Positions 35,869 through 46,835 of a stretch of 64,000 nt of DNA are shown here, piece after piece. The position numbers and the translations under genes were made by a program. The stretch is from Gordonia jinghuaiqii. Its GTDB lineage: Bacteria > Actinomycetota > Actinomycetes > Mycobacteriales > Mycobacteriaceae. The notes under the pieces are model-generated. The model did not search any database. It had not been told where the DNA came from and worked only from the letters and a program-made list of their open reading frames with translations. The stretch is taken from positions 1,860,001 through 1,924,000 of the forward strand of contig NZ_CP059491.1 of assembly GCF_014041935.1 (NCBI RefSeq). The letters run 5' to 3'. Numbering within the stretch: position 1 is the stretch's first letter; each line of letters starts with the position of its first letter.

Positions 35869-37014
35869 TCAGTCGCGCCGGGCGAGCTCGACCGTACGCT
35901 TCAGCAGGTCGCTGATCGCGTCGAACTCGGTGAGGAACCCGTCGTGACCCGTCTCGGACCGGACGACCTGCAGGCCGCCGACACAGTTACCCAGTTCTTC
36001 GGCGAGTTCGACCTGCAGCCGCAACGGGTACAGGCGATCGGAGTCGATACCCCCGACGATCACGGGGACGGTGCACTCGTTGAGGGCCTTCGTGACACCG
36101 CCGCGACCGCGTCCGACGTCGTGATGGTTGAGCACCTCGCTGAGTACGACGTAGCTGGCCGGATCGAAGCGCTCCATCAGCTTGGTGGCCTGATGGTCGA
36201 GGTAGCTCTGCACCGCGTAGCGCCCGCCGGTCAGCGGATTCTCTTCTCCCTGCGGATGATTGGCGAATCGCGCGTCGAGTTCGGGTTCGCTGCGATACAT
36301 GAGGTGGGCGATCCGGCGTGCGATCCCCATGCCGTTCGACGGGATGCGGCCGGTGCCGTGGTAGTTGCCGCCGCACCAGTCCGGGTCGGCTTTGATCGCG
36401 GCGATCTGCGCGGACTGGATGCCGATCTGATCGGCGGTCGCGCGGGCCCCGACAGCCAGGACGAGTGCGCTGCGCACCCGATCGGGGTATTCGATGACCC
36501 ACTCGAGTGCGCGGGCCCCGCCCATCGATCCGCCGAGAACCGCTCCGACACTGTCGATTCCGAGCAGGTCCAGCAGGGCGACCTCGGCGCGGACCTGATC
36601 GAGGACGGTGATCTGCGGAAACCGTGAGCCCCACGGCTGCCCGTCGGGTGCGATGGAGCCGGGCCCGGTCGATCCCTTACAGCCGCCGAGGACGTTCGCC
36701 GAGATGACGCACCACTCGTCGGTGTCGATGGCCTGGCCGGGACCGACCAGACCGTCCCACCAACCGGCGGTGTCGTGGTCGGCGTCGGCGGGACCGGTGA
36801 CATGCGAGTCGCCGGTCAGTGCGTGCAGCGTGAGGATCACGTTGTCGCGGGTCGGCGACAACGTCCCCCAGCGCTGGAACGCCAGGGTGACGTCGTCGAT
36901 CCGTTCACCGCTGTCCAGAGGCAGCGAGCCGATGGAGATGCCGACGAGCTGCCCGTCCGGGATCGACTCCCAGTCGGGCTGATCAGACGCTTTCGCGCTC
37001 AGGTCGATACTCAC
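35869..37014 (-). CDS. metX: Homoserine O-acetyltransferase MetX
   Basis: Acetylates homoserine with acetyl-CoA for methionine synthesis, 381 residues. Alpha/beta-hydrolase fold with nucleophile Ser in [12 protein letters not shown], Asp in [10 protein letters not shown] and His in [10 protein letters not shown]. The [18 protein letters not shown] and [11 protein letters not shown] blocks are standard for the family. GTG 37014 with an upstream GGTGAGG fits the usual start; the frame stays open further upstream without conserved sequence. It lies 22 bp after metY, so metY-metX form an operon under the SAM-IV riboswitch. Confidence 0.93.
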   Translation of the reverse strand: MSIDLSAKASDQPDWESIPDGQLVGISIGSLPLDSGERIDDVTLAFQRWGTLSPTRDNVILTLHALTGDSHVTGPADADHDTAGWWDGLVGPGQAIDTDEWCVISANVLGGCKGSTGPGSIAPDGQPWGSRFPQITVLDQVRAEVALLDLLGIDSVGAVLGGSMGGARALEWVIEYPDRVRSALVLAVGARATADQIGIQSAQIAAIKADPDWCGGNYHGTGRIPSNGMGIARRIAHLMYRSEPELDARFANHPQGEENPLTGGRYAVQSYLDHQATKLMERFDPASYVVLSEVLNHHDVGRGRGGVTKALNECTVPVIVGGIDSDRLYPLRLQVELAEELGNCVGGLQVVRSETGHDGFLTEFDAISDLLKRTVELARRD

Positions 37015-37036
37015 CGACAACGCTGCCTCACCTGTC

Positions 37037-38374
37037 TCACTTGGCCGCCGCGAATCCCTGTTCGAGATCTGCCAAGATGTCGTCGATACCTTCGATGCCC
37101 ACGGCCAGACGCACCAGACCGGGGGTGACACCGGCGGCGAGCTGCTCCTCGGGGGTCAGCTGGCTGTGGGTGGTCGAGGCCGGATGGATGACCAGCGAGC
37201 GGACGTCGCCGATGTTGGCGACGTGGCTGTGCAGGCTCAGTGCGTCGACGAACTTCTTGCCCGCGTCGACGCCGCCGGAGATCTCGAAGGCGACGATCGC
37301 GCCCTGGCCCTTGGCCGCGATCTCCTGGCCGCGCTTGAACCACGGCGAGGACTCGAGGCCGGCGTAGGCGACGGACTCGACCTGGGCGTGACCCTCCAGG
37401 AACGCCGCGACCTTCTGCGCGTTGGCGACGTGGCGCTCGATGCGCAGGCTCAGCGTCTCCAGGCCCTGCGCGAGCAGGAACGCGTTGAAGGGGGAGATGG
37501 CGGCACCGGTGTCGCGCAGCCACTGGACGCGGGCCTTGAGTGCGTAGGCCGGTGCGCCGAGGTCGGCGAAGACGGCACCGTGGTAGCTGGGGTCGGGGGT
37601 GGTGAAACCGGGGAACAGGTCCTTACCGTCGCGCTGTCCGCGCCAGTCGAAGGTGCCGCCGTCGACGATGACGCCGCCGATCGCGGTGCCGTGTCCACCG
37701 ATGTACTTGGTGGCCGAATGCACGACGATGTCGGCGCCGTGGGCGAGCGGGTTGATCAGGTACGGGGTGGCGACGGTGTTGTCGACGATGAGGGGCAGGC
37801 CGTTGCGGTGTGCGACCTCGGAGATCCCCTTGATGTCGAGGATCTCGTTGTTCGGGTTGGAGATCGACTCGCCGTAGAGTGCGCGGGTGTTGTCCTGGAT
37901 CGCTGCCTGCCACGAGGCGGGGTCCTCGGGATCTTCGACGAAGCTGACCTCGATGCCGAGCTTGGGCAGCGTGTAGTGGAAGAGGTTGTAGGTCCCGCCG
38001 TAGAGACGCGGGCTCGAGACGACGTGTCCACCGGTCTCGACGATGTTGAGGATCGCGTAGGTCTCGGCGGCCTGGCCGGAGGCGACCAGGAGCGCGGCGA
38101 CGCCACCCTCGAGTGCGGCGATGCGCTGCTCGACGGCATCCTGGGTCGGGTTCATGATGCGGGTGTAGATGTTGCCCGGCTCGGCGAGACCGAAGAGGTT
38201 CGCGGCATGCTGCGTGTCGTTGAAGACGTAGGACGTCGTCTGGTAGATCGGCAGGGCCCGCGCGTTCGTGGTGGCGTCGGCGGCCTGCCCGGCGTGGATC
38301 TGCTTGGTTTCGAAGCTCCAGTTGTCGACTGGATTGGTGTCTTCGGTGGAGTTGCCGACTGGGGCATCAGACAT
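37037..38374 (-). CDS. metY: O-acetylhomoserine sulfhydrylase MetY
   Basis: PLP enzyme that makes homocysteine from O-acetylhomoserine and sulfide, 445 residues (normal for MetY, longer than cystathionine gamma-synthase). N-terminal FETKQIHAG and [22 protein letters not shown], then PLP-binding SGQAAE, and Schiff-base Lys in [14 protein letters not shown] 38374 ([10 protein letters not shown]). A SAM-IV riboswitch in the leader implies repression when S-adenosylmethionine is high. Confidence 0.95.
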   Translation of the reverse strand: MSDAPVGNSTEDTNPVDNWSFETKQIHAGQAADATTNARALPIYQTTSYVFNDTQHAANLFGLAEPGNIYTRIMNPTQDAVEQRIAALEGGVAALLVASGQAAETYAILNIVETGGHVVSSPRLYGGTYNLFHYTLPKLGIEVSFVEDPEDPASWQAAIQDNTRALYGESISNPNNEILDIKGISEVAHRNGLPLIVDNTVATPYLINPLAHGADIVVHSATKYIGGHGTAIGGVIVDGGTFDWRGQRDGKDLFPGFTTPDPSYHGAVFADLGAPAYALKARVQWLRDTGAAISPFNAFLLAQGLETLSLRIERHVANAQKVAAFLEGHAQVESVAYAGLESSPWFKRGQEIAAKGQGAIVAFEISGGVDAGKKFVDALSLHSHVANIGDVRSLVIHPASTTHSQLTPEEQLAAGVTPGLVRLAVGIEGIDDILADLEQGFAAAK

Positions 38375-38443
38375 GACGATTGATCACTTTCTACGGTCGG
38401 CAGGGCCAAACTCGACCCTGTTGGGGTCCGACCTTCGGACCCG

Positions 38444-38560
38444 CGCTTGCCGGGGCATCGCTGTGCGATCCCACAACCATGTCATCACCCGGAGCACCCC
38501 ACCGCGGTTGGAGGGTTGCCGATCAGCAAGCCGGGGCTTAACGCTGATACTCATGACCTG
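38444..38560 (-). ncRNA. SAM-IV riboswitch upstream of metY
   Basis: On the minus strand the leader reads through the characteristic blocks GGTCATGAGTATCAGCGTTA, AGCCCCGGCTTGCTGA, CGGCAACCCTCCAACCGCGG, TGGGGTGCTCCGGGTGATGA, which match the SAM-IV core as I know it. A distal GC-rich stem (38424-38442, GGGTCCGA arms) could be part of the expression platform. A -10-like TTATAT lies just upstream at 38570-38575. Boundaries are approximate. It should lower metY-metX expression when SAM binds. Confidence 0.85.
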
Positions 38561-38825
38561 GCGACAAGGATATAACACGGATGTGACCGACTGAGAACCC
38601 TCCCGGTCACCGCGAACCGAACCCCCTCACCTGCCCGGAATTCGTGTATTCAAAGGTGTAGTCCGACCGGGTGAACTTGGGTGGCTCCTGTCGTGAACGC
38701 CCAGCTCGCGGGCGACGCCGCCGTTCCAGCGGTGTCGGTCTGCCCATGGTGGATCTAGGGTTCACCGCAGCCCCGGCCGCATCGGAATGATCGGCGACTT
38801 GGTCCGGGTCCGGGTAGGAGCGACG
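38561..38825. other. Divergent promoter interval between metY leader and the hydrolase gene
   Basis: Besides the metY -10 element (TTATAT on the minus strand, 38570-38575) I see no gene. A TAGGGT hexamer near 38754-38759 could serve the rightward gene but is not convincing. Base composition is typical of the region. Confidence 0.4.
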
Positions 38826-40661
38826 ATGGCTGCGATGACACACCTCCGGTTTCGACGGGGGGCCTTGTGGATCGCCTCGGCCACCGGATTCTCCGTCGCG
38901 GCCGCTTTCTGTATGACGGGGGCGCCCGCGTCTGCGGAGAGCGCGGACTGCGGTGCCGGAGCGGTGATCGCCGTCGCCGGCACCAACGACCCGGCCGATG
39001 GCCTCATCGGGGTGCGGCAGCGCTACACGGGGATCGGGCCCGACAACACACCCGGCACTGCCGACGACGATCCCCGGTACACCGGAGACGGCAAGTATCG
39101 AGTCCTCGACGCCGAGTACCCCGCCACGATCTGGCCGATGGGTGCCGCAGGCTACGACGACAGCACCGGGCAGGGCGCCGCTGCGACGGCGCGGGCGATA
39201 TCCGGGTACCAGGCGGCGTGTCAGGGGAAGCCGGTCGTCGTCGCGGGCTACTCCCAGGGGGCGCGCGTGGCCGGCGACGTGCTCGCGGGGATCGGGACGT
39301 CGGCGCCCGTCGACGAGAACGGTGATCCCCGGGAGGACGGCACCTACCGCCTCGTCGACGTCGAGAACACCCCCGACGACACCAGTGACGACGTACTCGT
39401 CAACACCGAGGGTCTGTCCGGAGAGTTGTATTCCGACCCCCGCCGTACCGGCGACAAGACCGGCCGCGGCATCGAACTGTCGTTGATCGGGATCATCCCC
39501 GGTCTGACGATGTCGGGCCCGCGCGGTGAGACGGATGCCGACAGCGGATTCGGCGTGCTCGAGGGCAGCGTCGTGTCGGTCTGCGTCGACGGCGACCCGA
39601 TCTGCGATCTCCCCGACCCCGTTCACGACCCGATCGGTGCGATCGACGGGCTGCTCGGCTACTTCACCAAACACAACCTCTACCCCTACGCGATGTGGCG
39701 TGACCCCGATCAGCAGTGGTCCACCCGCCCGGTGGCATGCGACGTGGCAGGTACCGGTGTCTGCATGGTCGGCGCCGACTCGGCCTTCGCCGAACTCGTC
39801 GGCGGGTGGGCACGGGACGTCGGCTACACCGGCGAGATCGGCGATTTCCTGTCGGGGAGGCCGACGCTGGACCTCCCGTTCGGCATCGAACTGGCGAATC
39901 TGCAGCCGGTCGTCGCTCTGATGCAGGGGTTCCTGCCGTCGCTGCCGCAACTCGGATACGGCGCCTACCTGCCGAATGTCTTTGTCTTCGAGGACATCCT
40001 GCAAGGCATCGTGACGTTGTCCCCGGACCGGTTGCTCGCCGGGGTGACCGCACTGGCGGACAGCGTGCGCAGCATCGTGATGCTGCCGGTGAACTTCGTC
40101 CGGTACTGGGCAGGTGAGATCGTCGGACCGGTCGCCGTGTCCGGGTCGAACACCGCGGCCGTGCCGGCCGGCGTACAGGTGTCGAGGGTCGGCTTCGCCG
40201 CACTGGTGTCGAACATCGGCGAGGACTCCGCTGCGACGACGACCGAACCGGCCGATGCCGGTGGGTCGAGCGGCGGAGGGTCAAGCGCTGGGGGATCGAG
40301 TGCCGGGCACGTGGCTGCCGGCGACTCCAGCGCTGGTGAATCGCCGTCGGGTGAGACGGGTGTGCCCGCGGGACCAGGCTCGGCGGGCGACTCGGCCGGC
40401 TCTGCCGAGGATCCCGATTCCGGTCCGGACGCCGGTACCGGCAGCGGAGAGGAACCGGCGGACGTGCCCGCCTCCGACGACGAGCTCCCGGCGGCCACCG
40501 ACCCGTCCTCGGATGGCGCCGACTCCCCGGCCGGCACCGACGACTCGGGAAGCGACGGCGGGGCGGGCGACACCAGCGACAACGGCAACAGCGACAGCGA
40601 CAGCGACAACAACAGCGACAGCGGCAACAGCAGCTCGGAAAGTGATACCGCGGTCGACTGA
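38826..40661 (+). CDS. Secreted PE-PPE/cutinase-type serine hydrolase with acidic Ser/Gly tail
   Basis: Exported hydrolase of 611 residues. A signal peptide (MAAMTHLRFRRGALWIASATG...AAAFCMTGAPASAES, cleavage near residue 38) precedes an alpha/beta-hydrolase domain. The nucleophile Ser is in VVAGYSQGARVAGD, the likely Asp in CVDGDPICDLPD and the His in TKHNLYPYAMW, in the order used by cutinases and PE-PPE domains. A hydrophobic mid region follows, then about 130 residues rich in Ser, Gly and Asp, ending in SDSDNN repeats. AGGAG at 38816-38820 selects ATG 38826. Likely an esterase on cell-envelope or external lipids. Confidence 0.7.
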   Translation: MAAMTHLRFRRGALWIASATGFSVAAAFCMTGAPASAESADCGAGAVIAVAGTNDPADGLIGVRQRYTGIGPDNTPGTADDDPRYTGDGKYRVLDAEYPATIWPMGAAGYDDSTGQGAAATARAISGYQAACQGKPVVVAGYSQGARVAGDVLAGIGTSAPVDENGDPREDGTYRLVDVENTPDDTSDDVLVNTEGLSGELYSDPRRTGDKTGRGIELSLIGIIPGLTMSGPRGETDADSGFGVLEGSVVSVCVDGDPICDLPDPVHDPIGAIDGLLGYFTKHNLYPYAMWRDPDQQWSTRPVACDVAGTGVCMVGADSAFAELVGGWARDVGYTGEIGDFLSGRPTLDLPFGIELANLQPVVALMQGFLPSLPQLGYGAYLPNVFVFEDILQGIVTLSPDRLLAGVTALADSVRSIVMLPVNFVRYWAGEIVGPVAVSGSNTAAVPAGVQVSRVGFAALVSNIGEDSAATTTEPADAGGSSGGGSSAGGSSAGHVAAGDSSAGESPSGETGVPAGPGSAGDSAGSAEDPDSGPDAGTGSGEEPADVPASDDELPAATDPSSDGADSPAGTDDSGSDGGAGDTSDNGNSDSDSDNNSDSGNSSSESDTAVD

Positions 40662-40700
40662 CCCCGTCGGCGCGGGTGCGCGATTCCCGCGTCTCATCGT

Positions 40701-42035
40701 GTGAATCAACTCACCGGGCGCGCGGGAATTGTGGTGCCGGGGCCGAGGTTGGCACGAAGCGTGTCTGACGCTCTCACTACCGCCACCGGTGCGCCGGACG
40801 ACCTCTCTCCACTCGACTCCGCGGCCCAGACCGGGCGCCGGGAGAACCCGGTCTCGCCGAAGGTGCGTCGGTGGACGATTCTCGCCCTCGCGCTCGGCGG
40901 CTTCGGCATCGGAACCACCGAGTTCGTCGCGATGGGGCTCCTGCCCAACATCGCCGGCTCCCTCGACGTCTCCGAGCCCACCGCCGGGCACGTCATCTCC
41001 GCCTACGCCATGGGTGTGGTCGTGGGCGCACCGCTCATCGCGGCCCTCACCGCGCGGATGTCGCGTCGTGCCCTGCTGATCGGGCTGATGGTCGCATTCA
41101 CCGTCGGCAACCTCGCGACCGTCCTGGCGCCGGGCTACGGATTGCTTCTCGCGGCACGGTTCGTGGCCGGTCTCCCACATGGTGCGTACTTCGGGGTCGC
41201 GGCGCTCGTCGCCGCCCATCTGGCCGGGCCGCACAACCGGGCCAAGGCGATCGGTCAGGTGATGCTCGGGCTGTCGGTCGCGAACGTGTTCGGGGTGCCG
41301 GCGGCGGCCTGGCTGGGGGAGACCTTCGGATGGCGGTCGGCGTTCGGGATCGTCGTGGTCATCGGCCTCGCGACCGTGGCCGCGCTCATGCGGGCACTAC
41401 CGAGCCTGGCCGGAATGGCGACCACCGATCCGCTCACCGAACTCGGTGCGCTCAAGAGGTCGCAGGTGTGGTTCACCCTGGTCATCGGTGTCGTCGGATT
41501 CGGCGGAATGTTCGCGTTCTACACCTACCTCAACTCGGCGCTGACGACGGACACGGGACTGTCGGTCTCGGTGGTCCCGTTCGCGCTGATGCTCTACGGA
41601 CTCGGCATGGTGACCGGCAACTTCGTCGGCGGCTATCTCGCCGACCGGAACGTGTCCGTGGCGATCCTCGGTGGCCTCGCGGCCAGCGCCGCGGCATTGG
41701 GTGCGTTCGCCGTCCTCGCCGGGAATGCCTGGGCGGCATTGATACTCACCTATCTGGTGGCCCTTGCCGGGACGACGATGCTGCCCGCGCTGCAGACCCG
41801 ATTGATGGATGTGGCCGCCGACGCCCAGACCCTGGCCGCGGCTCTGAACCACTCGGCTCTCAACATCGCCAACGCGGCGGGCGCGCTCCTCGGCGGCGTG
41901 GTCGTGGGCGCCGGCTACGGCTACCTAGCGCCCTCGGTGGTCGGCGTGCTGCTGGCCGTCGCGGGCATCGCGGTCACGATCGTCGCACTGGCGGCGCAAC
42001 GACGCCGGTTGTCCGGCACCGCACGCAGCCTCTGA
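40701..42035 (+). CDS. MFS transporter, DHA1/AraJ-like exporter
   Basis: Major facilitator protein of up to 444 residues with 12 predicted helices. The first motif reads FGIGTTEFVAMGLLPNIAGSLDVSEPTAGHVISAYAMGVVVGAPLIA, and the loop 2-3 signature is ARMSRRALLIGLM. The family exports sugars, drugs or small metabolites by proton antiport; the substrate is not predictable. The start is uncertain: GTG 40701, or GTG near 40761 (VSDALTTATG), because the first 50 residues are not conserved-looking. The 3' end lies in a 15-bp triple repeat with in-frame stops. Confidence 0.8.
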   Translation: MNQLTGRAGIVVPGPRLARSVSDALTTATGAPDDLSPLDSAAQTGRRENPVSPKVRRWTILALALGGFGIGTTEFVAMGLLPNIAGSLDVSEPTAGHVISAYAMGVVVGAPLIAALTARMSRRALLIGLMVAFTVGNLATVLAPGYGLLLAARFVAGLPHGAYFGVAALVAAHLAGPHNRAKAIGQVMLGLSVANVFGVPAAAWLGETFGWRSAFGIVVVIGLATVAALMRALPSLAGMATTDPLTELGALKRSQVWFTLVIGVVGFGGMFAFYTYLNSALTTDTGLSVSVVPFALMLYGLGMVTGNFVGGYLADRNVSVAILGGLAASAAALGAFAVLAGNAWAALILTYLVALAGTTMLPALQTRLMDVAADAQTLAAALNHSALNIANAAGALLGGVVVGAGYGYLAPSVVGVLLAVAGIAVTIVALAAQRRRLSGTARSL

Positions 42036-42070
42036 ACGCACAGCCGCTGAACGCGCAGCCTCTGAACGCA
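42026..42070 (+). repeat. 15-bp triple repeat with in-frame stops at the MFS gene end
   Basis: CAGCCTCTGAACGCA at 42026-42040, a copy with two changes at 42041-42055 and an exact third copy at 42056-42070. Each unit carries TGA in the MFS frame, so three stop codons follow one another at 15-bp intervals. Confidence 0.9.
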
Positions 42071-42101
42071 CGAATGCCGACCGGATTCCGGTCGGCATTC
42101 G
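42071..42101. terminator. Bidirectional terminator between MFS gene and bfr
   Basis: Perfect 14-bp stem (CGAATGCCGACCGG, 42071-42084, with its complement at 42088-42101) and a 3-nt loop. It follows the triple repeat and precedes the bfr stop at 42121. Confidence 0.85.
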
Positions 42102-42120
42102 TATGAAAAGGGAGGTGCTG

Positions 42121-42606
42121 TCAGGAGTTGGTCGGGGGTGTCGCGATCACCTTCGACAGGTACAGCTGCTCGCCGAGCTTGTTGATCAGCTCGAGCTGGG
42201 TCTCGAGGTAGTCGATGTGCTCTTCCTCGTCCTTGAGGATGTCCTCGAGCAGGTTGGCGCTGGTGATGTCGCCCTTGGAGCGGCACATCGCGATGCCCGG
42301 ACGGAGTCGCTCGACGACCTCGACCTCGACGGCCATGTCCGATTCGAACTGTTCGCGAATCGACTGCCCGATGCGCAGGGGGAGCAGCCGCTGGTAGTTG
42401 GGCAGCGCGTCCAGGAACAGGATCCGGTCGGTGAGGAGCTCGGCGTGATTCATCTCCTCGATGGACTCGGCGCGGGTCTTGGCCGCGATCTCGGTGAGCC
42501 CCCAGCTCTGCTGCATCTTCGCGTGGAGAAAGTACTGGTTGATCGCCGTCAGCTCGCTGGTGAGCTGCTCGTTCAGCAATTCGATGACCTCGTCGTCGCC
42601 ACGCAT
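42121..42606 (-). CDS. bfr: Bacterioferritin
   Basis: Haem-containing iron-storage ferritin subunit, 161 residues, close to Mtb BfrA. Ferroxidase ligands occur in the blocks ELTAINQYFLHAKM, TRAESIEEMNHAELLTDRILFLD and ANLLEDILKDEEEHIDYLETQLELI. The haem-ligand Met is present in IEEMNHAE. AGAGG directly upstream selects ATG 42606; an ATG at 42621 is formed by the ribosome site itself. It is downstream of bfd on the same strand, separated by a hairpin. Confidence 0.93.
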   Translation of the reverse strand: MRGDDEVIELLNEQLTSELTAINQYFLHAKMQQSWGLTEIAAKTRAESIEEMNHAELLTDRILFLDALPNYQRLLPLRIGQSIREQFESDMAVEVEVVERLRPGIAMCRSKGDITSANLLEDILKDEEEHIDYLETQLELINKLGEQLYLSKVIATPPTNS

Positions 42607-42661
42607 GTGACAGCCTCTCATTCGCCGTGTATGTCCAGACGAACCGTAACACGGCTAAATA

Positions 42662-42685
42662 CCTCGCGCGCGTACTCGCGCGAGG
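42662..42685 (-). terminator. Hairpin between bfd and bfr
   Basis: A 9-bp perfect stem (CCTCGCGCG, 42662-42670, with its complement at 42677-42685) and a 6-nt loop lies 21 bp after the bfd stop. It may terminate or attenuate transcription before bfr, so the two could be expressed differently under iron stress. Confidence 0.55.
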
Positions 42686-42706
42686 TTGAGGGTCGGGACT
42701 ATGCGG

Positions 42707-42889
42707 TCAGGCAGCGGTCGTGGCGGTGGACAGCCTTTCGTTCAGGATGGTGTCGAGCTTGTCCAGGCAGGTTCCGCAGCCTTCGCCCGCGCCGCAGCGG
42801 TCGCCGATCGCGTCGACGGTGTACGCACCCGCATCGCAGTGCTCATGCACCTCGTCGATCGTGACTGCGCGACATATGCAGACGAACAT
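42707..42889 (-). CDS. bfd: Bacterioferritin-associated ferredoxin (Bfd)
   Basis: Small [2Fe-2S] protein of 60 residues that donates electrons to bacterioferritin to release iron (family knowledge). Cluster cysteines are in MFVCICRAV (C-x-C) and GAGEGCGTCLDKL (C-x2-C). GGAGGTGAG upstream selects ATG 42889. Adjacent to bfr, with IdeR-like boxes in its upstream region. Confidence 0.88.
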   Translation of the reverse strand: MFVCICRAVTIDEVHEHCDAGAYTVDAIGDRCGAGEGCGTCLDKLDTILNERLSTATTAA

Positions 42890-42914
42890 CTTCGGACTCA
42901 CCTCCGTGCCTGGA

Positions 42915-42966
42915 TTAGGCAATGCTTACATACGTTGACGGCATCCGCAAGGCTTGCCTTACCTTC
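42915..42966 (-). promoter_or_regulatory. Two IdeR-like iron boxes upstream of bfd
   Basis: The 19-mer starting TTAGGCAATGCTTACATA at 42915-42933 matches the IdeR consensus at 13 of 19 positions. A second at 42948-42966 (minus strand GAAGGTAAGGCAAGCCTTG) matches at 12 of 19. They are 33 bp apart. Repression of bfd by IdeR-Fe fits its role in iron release. Confidence 0.45.
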
Positions 42967-43056
42967 TTTCTGCGTCTCGTCGTGGGGGATCACGGGGGCG
43001 CCGGTCGCCGCTGCGCCGGGGCTCGGTCACCCGGCGAGGGTGTCGGTGGCGATCCG

Positions 43057-43062
43057 TACGAT
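43057..43062 (+). promoter_or_regulatory. -10 element of a leaderless exonuclease III promoter
   Basis: TACGAT ends 8 nt before the GTG at 43071; no ribosome binding site is present. Confidence 0.45.
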
Positions 43063-43070
43063 GTGGCCTC

Positions 43071-44986
<1,916 letters not shown>

Positions 44987-45039
44987 ACCGTCCCCAGGCG
45001 CCGCGACGCACCGCGACCTGATCAGGAAGGCGACATCCC

Positions 45040-46104
45040 ATGACCTCCGCGATCGACTCGGCGAAGTCGGCAGTCGACAAGGGAAAGTCGTCGTTCACCA
45101 CGGCGCGCGAGAGATGGCCTGCCATCGACCATCTCGTGAAGACGGTCGAACGCTACAACGACCGGCGCGGCAACGTCTACGCCGCGGCGATCAGCTTCAA
45201 CGGCATCCTGGCCCTGGTGCCGATCATCATGGTGGTCTTCTCGGTCGCCGCGTTCGTGCTCGCCAGTCAGCCTCAGCTCCTGGAGGATCTGCAGCAGGCG
45301 GTCGTCGACGCGGCGCCGGGGGAAACCGGTGAACAGCTCAGCAAGGTCATCGATTCGGCGATCGCCTCGCGTGCCGCGGTGGGCATCGTGGGCCTGATCG
45401 GCGCGGCGTTCACCGGCATCGGGTGGATCTCCGGGGTCCGGGTGGCCTTCACCGAGATGTACGGCGGTCGCGTGGATCGCAATCCGGTGACGTCGAAGGT
45501 GGGGGACCTCGTCACCTTCGCGCTCCTCGGAATCGCTTTCGCCGCAACGATGGCGGTGACCGCGCTGGGCAACAGCGGGCTGACCAGGACGGTGTTGTCC
45601 TGGGTAGGTCTCGACGACGCGTCGTGGGCCTCGATCGTGATCCGGGTGGTCGCCATCGGTGTGTCGGTGTTCGCGAGCTGGGCGCTGTTCACCTTCGTCC
45701 TCGCGCGACTTCCGTTGGTGCCGTTGCCCATGACGCACACGATGAAGGCCGGACTGGTCATCGCGATCGCCTTCGAGCTGATGAAATCGCTTGGTGGCCT
45801 GTATCTTCGGACGGTGCTGGGATCTCCGGCCGGGGTGGCGTTCGGTCCCGTTTTCGGCGTGATGGTGTTCGCCTACCTCGCGTCACGCGTCGTGCTGTAT
45901 GCCACCGCGTGGTGCGCGACCGACCAGATCAACGAGAACTACCAGGTGGAGGAAGACCCCGACGCGGAATTGCGTCGGCCCGTGGTGATCTCACCGACGG
46001 TCGAGGTGAGCCCGACACCGCGGGCGGGAACGCTCGCCGCGGCCGCAGGCGTAGGCGCGGCGCTCAGTGCGCTGATCGGCTGGTTGTCGCGTCGCGGACG
46101 GTGA
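45040..46104 (+). CDS. yhjD: YihY/YhjD-family inner membrane protein
   Basis: Membrane protein of 354 residues with about six helices. The family N-terminal pattern RYNDRRGNVYAAAISFNGILALVPIIMVVFSVAAFVLA and the GFGPVFGVMVFAYLASRVVLYATAW-type C-terminal helix are clear. AGGAAGG is placed before ATG 45040. Next to trpS, as in M. tuberculosis (Rv3335c/Rv3336c, from memory). Function unsettled; a transport role has been proposed for the E. coli protein. It marks the left border of the accessory catabolic region. Confidence 0.85.
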   Translation: MTSAIDSAKSAVDKGKSSFTTARERWPAIDHLVKTVERYNDRRGNVYAAAISFNGILALVPIIMVVFSVAAFVLASQPQLLEDLQQAVVDAAPGETGEQLSKVIDSAIASRAAVGIVGLIGAAFTGIGWISGVRVAFTEMYGGRVDRNPVTSKVGDLVTFALLGIAFAATMAVTALGNSGLTRTVLSWVGLDDASWASIVIRVVAIGVSVFASWALFTFVLARLPLVPLPMTHTMKAGLVIAIAFELMKSLGGLYLRTVLGSPAGVAFGPVFGVMVFAYLASRVVLYATAWCATDQINENYQVEEDPDAELRRPVVISPTVEVSPTPRAGTLAAAAGVGAALSALIGWLSRRGR

Positions 46105-46121
46105 GGCTCGCGGCCGGGTGA

Positions 46122-46760
46122 TCAGCGGGGCACGGCCTCGGCATCGTGCGTGTTCGCCAAGATGTGGGCGAGACTTCCACCGGCGGTGAGTCCGCCCAGT
46201 GCCATGGCGAAGAGGTCGTCGGCGAGCCGGCGATCGAGCTCGTCGCCCTGCGGTGTGAACCAGTGCTGCATCCAGTTGAGGATGCCGACCACGGACAGCG
46301 CCGCGATCCTCGGACTGACCGGTGGATTGAACTCGCCGCGCGCGACGCCGTCGGCGATCAGGTCCTCGAGGATGTCCATGTATTGCGCATCCATCTCGGT
46401 GAACCTGCCGAACTTGTCCGACAGATCCGTGCGCCCGATGTTGCGCAGGTAGACGAACGCGGCGGGGTGGTGCTCGCTGAACACCCGTACCTGGATCCGG
46501 AACAGCGTCCGCAGTCGGACGGTTGCCGACCGCTGGGCGTCGTTGCGCAGCTGTTCGAGGTCGGCGAGCAGGACCTGCGCCGGTCGTTCGACGACGGCGA
46601 GCAGCAGTTCCTCCTTGTTCTGGACGTAGTTGTAGATGCTGCCCTTGAGGATTCCCACACGCGCGGCGATGTCCTCGAGGGTGGCGCTGTCGTAGCCGCG
46701 GATGCGGAACTCCTCGCCGGCCGCTTCGACGAGCTCTGTCCATCGGCTCGGGCGGGCCAT
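46122..46760 (-). CDS. TetR-family regulator (KstR2-like) of the catabolic regulon
   Basis: Repressor of 212 residues. The helix-turn-helix is ATLEDIAARVGILKGSIYNYVQNKEELLLAV, the form typical of KstR2-type regulators that often bind acyl-CoA ligands. The C-terminal ligand domain matches TetR_C_33-like sequence (FVYLRNIGRTDLSDKFGRF). AGGAGGA 5 nt before ATG 46760. Last gene of the leftward operon, so it is probably autoregulated. The dyad at 49722-49741 is a likely operator. Ligand inferred to be a pathway CoA ester. Confidence 0.8.
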   Translation of the reverse strand: MARPSRWTELVEAAGEEFRIRGYDSATLEDIAARVGILKGSIYNYVQNKEELLLAVVERPAQVLLADLEQLRNDAQRSATVRLRTLFRIQVRVFSEHHPAAFVYLRNIGRTDLSDKFGRFTEMDAQYMDILEDLIADGVARGEFNPPVSPRIAALSVVGILNWMQHWFTPQGDELDRRLADDLFAMALGGLTAGGSLAHILANTHDAEAVPR

Positions 46761-46835
46761 CGTTCCTCCTGTGTCGAACCGGTCGCTCGTCGAATGAGGC
46801 CTCGACGCTCCCGGTCTCGGGCCTCGCCGCCGGGA

